Assembly (NCBI RefSeq): GCF_000225705.1 | Contig: NZ_JH126467.1 | Coordinates: 495,849-559,848 of the forward strand | DNA length: 64,000 nucleotides | Origin: Collinsella tanakaei YIT 12063 | GTDB taxonomy: Bacteria > Actinomycetota > Coriobacteriia > Coriobacteriales > Coriobacteriaceae | Reading direction: 5' to 3' | In this document: positions 57,993 through 64,000 of the stretch, piece after piece | How the letters are laid out: every line of letters begins with the position of its first letter | How positions within the stretch are numbered: the first letter of the stretch is position 1 | Notes under the pieces: generated by a model | What the model was told of the DNA's origin: nothing | What the model saw: only the letters and a program-made list of their open reading frames with translations | Database searches by the model: none | Program-made: the position numbers and the translations under genes

Positions 57993-60698
57993 CTATGAGA
58001 AGTCAGCGAGCTGACCCTTCAGGGCCTCCAGAGCGTCGGCAAGCTCTGCCGCTCGGGCACGCTTGCCCTCGACCACGGCGGGAGCCGCCTTGGAGATGAA
58101 GCCCTCGTTGGCGAGCATGCGCTTAAGGCCGGCGAGCTCCTTCTCGGAAGAAGCGATCTCCTTCTCGATGCGAGCCTTCTCGGCAGACAGGTCCACCTTG
58201 CCCTCCAGGACGATGAAGACCTCGACGCCGCCTTCGACAATGGCGGTGCTGGCCGCAGGCTTATCGACGTCGGCGCCCATCACAAGACTGCTGGTACGGG
58301 CGAGCGACTCGATGGTGCCACGCAGGCCCTCGAGCGCTTCGACGTCGGCAGCGCCGGCGCGGACCACCAAATCAAGCTCCTCGCGCGGGCTCAGACGGTA
58401 GCGGGCGCGAGTGGAACGGGCTGCGGTCACCACGGTGCGGAGCAGCTCGAACGAGCGCTCAGCGTCCTCGTCCACGTACTGGGCGAGTGCGTCGGGCTCG
58501 GGCCAGGCGGCAACGATCAGGGCATCGGCGCGGCTAGCCTCACCGGTAGCCGGGTCAACGTCAAGCCAGCTAGCGGGCATGGTATCCCAAATCGCCTCCG
58601 TGACAAACGGCATCAAGGGATGCATGAGGCGAAGCGACGCGTCCAGGACAAAGATGAGGTTGCGCTGCGCCTGCAGGCGGGTGGACTCGTCGTTCAAACG
58701 ACCCTTGGTGATCTCGATGTACCAATCGCACACCTCGTTCCAGAAGAACGTCTGCACGCCGCGAGCCATCTCGCCAAACGTGTACTGCTCGATGCCCTCG
58801 GTAACGCTACGCGACGCCTTTGCCAGACGGGAGAACATCCAGGCGTCCGCGGCGGTCTCCGCTACCGGGGCACCGGGCGTGTAGCCCTCCATGTTCATCA
58901 GCAAAAAGCGGCTGGCGTTCCAAATCTTGGTCACAAAGGAGCGAGCCTGGTCGGTACGCGGGCTATCCACCAGCTGCTTGGTCTTTTTATCGATGTTGGC
59001 ATCGAACTTGACGTCCTGGTTGGTGGTGCACAGGGTGAGCAGGTTGAAGCGCATGGCGTCTGCGCCGTACATGCCGATGAGGTCCATGGGATCCACGCCG
59101 TTGCCCTTGGACTTGGACATGCGGCTGCCGTCCTTGGCCAGGATGGTGGGATAGATCACCACGTCATGGAACGGGACCTCGTCCAAGAAATACAGCGAGC
59201 TCATGATCATGCGGGCGACCCACAGGGCGATGATGTCGCGGGCGGTCACCAGCGCGGTGGTGGGATGATGGCCCTCGAGCAGCTCGGGCTTCTGGGGCCA
59301 GCCCTGCGTGGCGAACGTCCACAGCTGGGAGCTAAACCAGGTATCGAGCACGTTCTCGTCCTGATGCACGTGAGTGCTGCCGCACTTAGGGCACACGTGC
59401 ACGTCTTCCATGCAGGCATCTTCCCAGCCGCAGTCCTCGCAGTAGAAGACCGGAATGCGGTGTCCCCACCACAGCTGACGGGAGATGCACCAGTCTTTAA
59501 GGTTCTCCATCCAGGTGGTGTAGGTCTGGGTCCAGCGCGCGGGGTGGAAGGTCACGCGACCATCCTCGACGGCCTTGAGCGCGGGCTCCTTCAGCTTGTC
59601 GACGGCAACGAACCACTGCTCGGAGAGCCAGGGCTCCAGCGTGTTGTCGCAGCGGTAGCAATGCATGACGGAGTGGTCGTGGTCCTCAACGTGGTCCAGC
59701 AGGCCGTGCTCCTCGAACCACGCCAGAACGGCCTCGCGGCACTGTTCGCGGGTCATGCCGGAGAACTCGCCGTAGCCCTCGACCACCACCGCGTGCTCGT
59801 CGAAGATGTTGATCTGCGGCAGGTCGTGAGCCTGGCCCATGGCGTAGTCGTTGGGATCGTGCGCAGGGGTGACCTTGACAAAGCCGGAACCAAAGCCGGC
59901 GTCCACGTGCCAATCGGAGAAGATGGGGATCTCGCGGTTGACGATGGGCAGTATGACGGTCTTGCCAACAAAGGCCTCTTTCTCGGGGTCCTTGGGGCTG
60001 ACGGCAATACCCGTGTCGCCCAGCATGGTCTCGGGACGAGTGGTGGCGACAACGATGTAGTCCTGGCCGTTGACGGGCTCGGTCAACGGGTAGCGAAGGT
60101 GCCACAGGTGGCCGTCCTCCTGCTTGTACTCGGCCTCGTCATCGGAGATGGCGGTGGTGCAGCTGGGGCACCAGTTGACGATGCGCTTTCCGCGGTAGAT
60201 CAGGCCGTCATGGTACCAGTCGCAAAAGACCTTGCGCACGGCCTCGGCGTAATCCGCGTCCATGGTGAAGTGCTCGTCCTCGAAATCGATGGAACAACCC
60301 ATACGCTTGATCTGGTCCTGGATAATGCCGCCGTACTCGTGGGTCCAATCCCAGCAGGCGTCGATAAACTTGTCGCGTCCAATCTCGAGGCGGCTGATGC
60401 CCTCCTCTTTCAGCTTCTTATCAACCTTAGTCTGGGTAGCGATGCCGGCATGGTCGGTGCCCAGGATCCAACGCGTGGACTTGCCGCGCATGCGCGCCAT
60501 GCGGACGATGGCGTCCTGGATGGAGTCATCGGTTGCGTGGCCCATATGCAGCTTACCGGTAACGTTGGGCGGCGGAATGGTGACGGTGCAGTCGCCCACA
60601 CCGGGACGACGGCGATAGTAGCCGCCATCAAGCCACTTCTGAAGGATTGCGGGCTCGTTGACCGCAGGATCATATGTCTTGGGCATCTCTTCTGCCAT
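57993..60698 (-). CDS. valS: Valyl-tRNA synthetase
   Basis: Class I synthetase charging tRNA-Val. The start is taken as the ATG at 60698, because GGGGAG lies 7 bases upstream; another ATG at 60704 is too close to it. The 901 residues have 'PPPNVTGKLHMGHAT' (HIGH), the CP1 editing domain, zinc-type Cys pairs 'CPSC', 'CYRC', 'CEDC', 'CPKC', 'SRMSKSKGN' (KMSKS with Arg first) and a C-terminal coiled coil ('LSAEKARIEKEIASSEKELAGL'). Confidence 0.97.
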   Translation of the reverse strand: MAEEMPKTYDPAVNEPAILQKWLDGGYYRRRPGVGDCTVTIPPPNVTGKLHMGHATDDSIQDAIVRMARMRGKSTRWILGTDHAGIATQTKVDKKLKEEGISRLEIGRDKFIDACWDWTHEYGGIIQDQIKRMGCSIDFEDEHFTMDADYAEAVRKVFCDWYHDGLIYRGKRIVNWCPSCTTAISDDEAEYKQEDGHLWHLRYPLTEPVNGQDYIVVATTRPETMLGDTGIAVSPKDPEKEAFVGKTVILPIVNREIPIFSDWHVDAGFGSGFVKVTPAHDPNDYAMGQAHDLPQINIFDEHAVVVEGYGEFSGMTREQCREAVLAWFEEHGLLDHVEDHDHSVMHCYRCDNTLEPWLSEQWFVAVDKLKEPALKAVEDGRVTFHPARWTQTYTTWMENLKDWCISRQLWWGHRIPVFYCEDCGWEDACMEDVHVCPKCGSTHVHQDENVLDTWFSSQLWTFATQGWPQKPELLEGHHPTTALVTARDIIALWVARMIMSSLYFLDEVPFHDVVIYPTILAKDGSRMSKSKGNGVDPMDLIGMYGADAMRFNLLTLCTTNQDVKFDANIDKKTKQLVDSPRTDQARSFVTKIWNASRFLLMNMEGYTPGAPVAETAADAWMFSRLAKASRSVTEGIEQYTFGEMARGVQTFFWNEVCDWYIEITKGRLNDESTRLQAQRNLIFVLDASLRLMHPLMPFVTEAIWDTMPASWLDVDPATGEASRADALIVAAWPEPDALAQYVDEDAERSFELLRTVVTAARSTRARYRLSPREELDLVVRAGAADVEALEGLRGTIESLARTSSLVMGADVDKPAASTAIVEGGVEVFIVLEGKVDLSAEKARIEKEIASSEKELAGLKRMLANEGFISKAAPAVVEGKRARAAELADALEALKGQLADFS

Positions 60699-60794
60699 AT
60701 CCATGCTCCCCAAGAGTCGAAGTTTGCGTAAACGCATAACAGGATAACACAGCAAATGAGCTGCAGACATTTCGCTCAAAGACGCCGCCAATCT

Positions 60795-62636
60795 CTACGT
60801 GAATTGTGCAGCAATAAGCCTGGATACAGCACGGCGGAACTCGGCGCCATCGCGAACGCCAAGCTGACGATAGGCACACGTTCGGCATGCGCGCACGCGC
60901 GACGGAGACATATAGAGCTCTTTTGCAATGCTCGCCGCGGTTTTGCCCAGACACGTATCCGCTAGCGCCTTCGCCTCATCGTCCGAATACCCCATAGCGA
61001 CAAACAAGCTGCAGGCACGCCGGTAAAACTGATTCCTATCGAGAAGGGACGGGAATTGCATGCTCTCAAAAGCCTGACGCCGGCAACCCAGGGCGCGGAC
61101 AATCGCCACGATTGAAAGGACTGCGATAAGCTCGATATCGAGCTTGACGCTGTTTGGATCGGTATAACCGCGATCGGTGTACATGCGCGCGCTGAGCGAG
61201 ATGAGGCAGCACGCCAAGACGCACGCGGCGCCCCATTCATTGTTAGTGATGCCCTTATCGCGCGTCTCCGTCTGTGTAGTCGTTTGTTCAGTCGTTTGGT
61301 CAGGCGCTCTACCCGTCGCGCCAGCGAAAAGCAACACGATTCCCACCGCGAAAACTGCAACAACGAGTACGGGGGATAGCGCGAAGCGCACCTCGAAGGG
61401 CAGCAGGCTTAATGGCACATAAAGCACGGCCGCCACGAAAAGAAACGGCGCGGCGCTCACCAGCAACGGGTGCAGTACCTGCGAACGCCGGGCGGCAAGA
61501 TCAGCGCCTGTCACCTGGGTAGAATCTCCCCTGACTTGGCGGCGCGCTTCCAACAGGGCGATCAACTCCTCCTTTGAGGTGAAACCGAGCTTCCGATATG
61601 CACGCGTGCGATAGGTCCCCGCAGTAGCGACCGAAACACCCAGCTGAGCACCGATCTCCTTTTGGGTAAGACCTTGCAACGTGAGGTCAAGCACCTCACG
61701 CTCTCGGGAAGACAGCGCATCGATTCCATCAAGAGCGACAAGCGAGGTATTCGCTCGCAGCTCTTGACCCCCATACTCCACGCTACCATCAGCATGGCCG
61801 CGCTTCAGATGCACGGCAACAAGCAACAGGATAAGAATGGATGCAAGGGCAACTCCAAATATCGCGGCAATGGAAAGGCTCGCACCAGCTGGCACCAGTC
61901 GCATAAGCATAAGGGCACTCACTTTTGAGCAAAAATACACCAAAAGGTATGCGTGCAAACCCATGCCGCTCGCAAGCCAAGCTCGCAACGGAAGCAACGC
62001 GCACGCAGCGAAGGCGAAAGCCGAGAGACCCATAGCAAAATCGACCGGTAGCGCGAAACCCTGCTGCGCGAAGAACGAGGACAACCAGGCATCTGCTACA
62101 TCCATCCCTAACGACGACAGCGTAAGGCCACCAAAGAGTGCAAGAGCGATCCGGGGATAGTTGCGATAGCCAACGAGTCGCTTGTCGTCTGACCCTGCGC
62201 GCAAACCATCTTGAAGGCCATAATCGTGCGCCGTAGCGTCCGCGTGCATCCGGAGCATCCATTGCATCACCAAAGTCATATAGAGAACCTGCTCGAGAAC
62301 GAACCAGCCCTCATGCGTGCTCGACACCCAAGCCGGAGTATCCCTAACAACAAGAAACCCCACCTCGAGGGCAAGATACAGCAGGCAAGCGAAAGCAATC
62401 ACCTTAGCGCGCGCAAGCGGACGTAGATGTTCGTCCAAACCTTCGATCATCATTGCGAGAAGAGAGACGATAAGCAACATGACGAGTTGGGGAAACCCGC
62501 TCAAGCCAAAGCCGGCGGGAGCAAGTGCGCTCGCGCGAGCGAATTGCGGAAGGGCTAACAGAAGTATGCCCCAAAGAGCGTATGCGGTAGCTCTTTGAAC
62601 GCACGGGGCCATTGCTTTGTTTGGGCTGCGTTTCAT
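60795..62636 (-). CDS. Membrane LuxR-type regulator with two HTH regions
   Basis: A 613-residue protein with ATG at 62636 behind AAGGAGG. The N-terminal ~280 residues have about seven hydrophobic segments. Residues about 305-365 are a LuxR HTH ('LSSREREVLDLTLQGLTQKEIGAQLGVSVATAGTYRTRAYRKLG'). Two or three membrane segments follow (about 390-445), then another region near 475-510. The last 66 residues (from ~548) form a second LuxR-like HTH ('GKTAASIAKELYMSPSRVRACRTCAYRQLG'). No receiver domain is present. N-terminal membrane LuxR proteins are common in Coriobacteriia; the double HTH is unusual. The signal is unknown. Confidence 0.85.
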   Translation of the reverse strand: MKRSPNKAMAPCVQRATAYALWGILLLALPQFARASALAPAGFGLSGFPQLVMLLIVSLLAMMIEGLDEHLRPLARAKVIAFACLLYLALEVGFLVVRDTPAWVSSTHEGWFVLEQVLYMTLVMQWMLRMHADATAHDYGLQDGLRAGSDDKRLVGYRNYPRIALALFGGLTLSSLGMDVADAWLSSFFAQQGFALPVDFAMGLSAFAFAACALLPLRAWLASGMGLHAYLLVYFCSKVSALMLMRLVPAGASLSIAAIFGVALASILILLLVAVHLKRGHADGSVEYGGQELRANTSLVALDGIDALSSREREVLDLTLQGLTQKEIGAQLGVSVATAGTYRTRAYRKLGFTSKEELIALLEARRQVRGDSTQVTGADLAARRSQVLHPLLVSAAPFLFVAAVLYVPLSLLPFEVRFALSPVLVVAVFAVGIVLLFAGATGRAPDQTTEQTTTQTETRDKGITNNEWGAACVLACCLISLSARMYTDRGYTDPNSVKLDIELIAVLSIVAIVRALGCRRQAFESMQFPSLLDRNQFYRRACSLFVAMGYSDDEAKALADTCLGKTAASIAKELYMSPSRVRACRTCAYRQLGVRDGAEFRRAVSRLIAAQFT

Positions 62637-62801
62637 GGCGGACCTCCTTGTGGATTTGGTCATCAGTATAGAGCTCGCCTGCGCAACCGTCTTGTCATTA
62701 AAGCCGCCATTTCTCCTAATGACAGCCGGTGCCATCAAGTGAAGGACATCCAATGATGCACGCCCGCGTAATGGAGCCTTATAGAATACAAAGCGTGCTT
62801 T

Positions 62802-63262
62802 TCAGTGTAGCCAAAGGGGATACATATCCTTGTGGCCCAGCTCCCCCATACGGGTCCGTCGCCCCCGCGCTTGGGTGATGCCGAGCAGGTCCTGTAGAGC
62901 GGGTCGATATCGTCGTCGGTCGGCATGGAAAGAAGGGGCTCCAGCCGGAGTCGGGTTCTCGGCGTGCGAGCAGCCCAACCAGAAGTCCGCCCGGAACGGG
63001 CACGGCTGCGGACAGCGCTCCGCCCACCAGCCGGCCGGACGGAGCACGTCCGGGTGCACGAGGTCGATGGGAGGCGTGTGAAGCTTCCCGCCCCACGAGA
63101 ACAGCCGCACCGGGAGATCCTCGAGTCTGGCGACGTTGTGAGTCCTACGAAACGGTCCCAGGTGCCCCGCACAGCTCGCAGCGCCATCTCCGCGCCCACG
63201 CCTCAGTTTTCTCGTTACTGCGCACCTCCGCCCCGCAGCACGGGCACTTCGCCCTTTTCATC
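62802..63262 (-). pseudogene. Decayed IS256/IS1249-type transposase remnant
   Basis: Reading the minus strand from ATG at 63262 gives a zinc-ribbon N-terminus ('KRAKCPCCGAEVRSNEKTEAWARRWRCELCG', positions 2-32) as in IS1249-like transposases. A TAG stop follows at residue 39, where the family has S-Y-D. One base shift later the frame reads 'HNVARLEDLPVRLFSW', matching the next conserved segment. The rest (to 62802) is no longer recognisable. The gene is broken by both a nonsense change and a frameshift. Confidence 0.65.
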
Positions 63263-63628
63263 GAACCCTTCCGCCCGAAAGGAATAGCAGCTCGATTATC
63301 GGGCGCCCACCTGCAGCTTCACCGCTTAGGAGAGCACGCTTTTTGTCCGGGAGATAAAAACGGGGCACGAGATTTAAGCGAACGGGAAACGGCCGCCCGC
63401 CTTTTGTCCTATAGGCCCCTCTTCATCCTGCGCTACGGCTACGTTATTGTTGAGTGCCTTGGTGAGCCTCACGGCTTCAGCCCCCGTTCAATATCGCGGC
63501 CCATAAAACGAGACGATATGAGTTGAACATTGGGAGCCCCTCCCCTTGCAGCTCTATCGTGGGTCGGGCGACAATGGTCGTAGCGCCAACCGTGGCCGCG
63601 CGCCACATGCGACGGAGAGGGGCCCGCC
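63263..63628. other. Gene-free accessory spacer between two transposase loci
   Basis: 366 bases with no recognisable coding frame. It probably contains IS ends or flanking debris, but no clear terminal inverted repeats or target duplications are visible. Confidence 0.4.
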
Positions 63629-64000
63629 ATGTCCAATTATGTCACAGCCATCGGTCTCGACGTCCACGCGAGGAGCATCTCCGCATGCGCCTTCGACCCC
63701 ATGACCGGCGAGGTGTCCCGCGCAAGGTTCGGATACGACCCCGCGTCGGTCGCCGAGTGGGCACTGGGGTTCGAGTCGCCCAAGGCGGTGTACGAGAGCG
63801 GCCCGACCGGCTTCCACCTCTGCCGCGCCCTGAGGGCGCTCGGCGTCGACTGCGCCGTAGGCGCCGTCTCCAAGATGCACCGGCCGGCCGCCGACCGCGG
63901 GCGCAAGAACGACCGGCGCGACGCCGAGTGGCTCGCCAGGCTCCTCGCCTGCCGCAACGTCGTCGAGGTGTGGGTGCCCGACGAGCGCACCGAGGCCGCC
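63629..64000 (+). CDS. IS110 family transposase, N-terminal part (runs off the window)
   Basis: The ATG at 63629 follows GGAGAGG. The 124 residues present form the RuvC-like DEDD domain of IS110/IS1111 transposases: D11 in 'IGLDVHARS', E56 in 'AVYESGPTGFHLCRAL', and D95/D98 in 'RKNDRRDAEWLARLL'. The C-terminal serine-containing Transposase_20 domain lies beyond 64000. It is the only intact mobile gene in the window. Confidence 0.92.
   Translation, partial: MSNYVTAIGLDVHARSISACAFDPMTGEVSRARFGYDPASVAEWALGFESPKAVYESGPTGFHLCRALRALGVDCAVGAVSKMHRPAADRGRKNDRRDAEWLARLLACRNVVEVWVPDERTEAA

Noticed and set aside
62830..63081. 83-residue plus-strand ORF near the transposase remnant
   Set aside because: Antisense to the decayed transposase and without ribosome binding site; composition is Arg/Ser/Pro-rich noise.

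Overview
The window looks like a chromosome segment from a high-GC actinobacterium of class Coriobacteriia, most likely Collinsella or a close relative. This is inferred from base composition, housekeeping gene order, frequent TTG/GTG starts behind strong Shine-Dalgarno sites, N-terminally membrane-anchored LuxR regulators, and IS110/IS1249-type insertion sequences. No database search was possible. Most genes lie on the minus strand in long, tightly packed operons.

Layout. 1-10 kb: end of a glycerol-dehydrogenase-like gene, a NYN/LOTUS RNA-binding protein, FtsH, a corrinoid adenosyltransferase, a MATE exporter, a glyoxalase-fold protein, a SpoU methyltransferase, a flavodoxin-domain protein, and a thyA-folA pair. 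9.4-24.6 kb: a conserved block with ffh, then acpP-rnc-smc-ftsY, then fakA-like and gls24 genes, recG, rsmD, coaD, a coiled-coil protein, yceD, rpmF and plsX. This links protein targeting, chromosome organisation, lipid synthesis and ribosome assembly. 24.7-25.2 kb: two identical tRNA-Asn genes in a tandem duplication, followed by a gene-free stretch with seven copies of an unfamiliar repeat. 25.8-37.3 kb: a long information-processing operon transcribed rimP-nusA-infB-rbfA-nrnA-truB-ribF-dnaG-rpoD. 37.4-40.2 kb: leuS, with a large nested inverted repeat in its leader.

40.3-44 kb: a sugar locus (RpiR regulator, ManD/RspA-type dehydratase, PTS EIIBC). 44-50.2 kb: guaB, a ModE-like DNA-binding protein, mntP, a degenerate transsulfuration-type protein lacking its catalytic lysine, thrS without a TGS domain, and a membrane zinc-ribbon protein. 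50.5-53.8 kb: a plus-strand operon of two FAD oxidoreductases plus a DUF1667 protein, resembling anaerobic glycerol-3-phosphate oxidation modules. It is followed by a striking array of hairpins sharing an AATACC/GGTATT apical stem. 54-62.6 kb: an M24 peptidase, an anaerobic sulfatase-maturase-like radical SAM enzyme, folC, valS, and a membrane LuxR regulator with two HTH regions. 62.8-64 kb: accessory DNA with a decayed transposase and the 5' part of an IS110 transposase running off the end.

The strongest candidates for undescribed biology are non-coding: the hairpin array at 53865-54070, the seven-copy repeat at 25324-25642, and the nested inverted repeat at 40058-40197. Protein oddities are the lysine-less PLP-fold protein, the double-HTH membrane LuxR protein, and a NusA with a C-terminal Cys3His motif.
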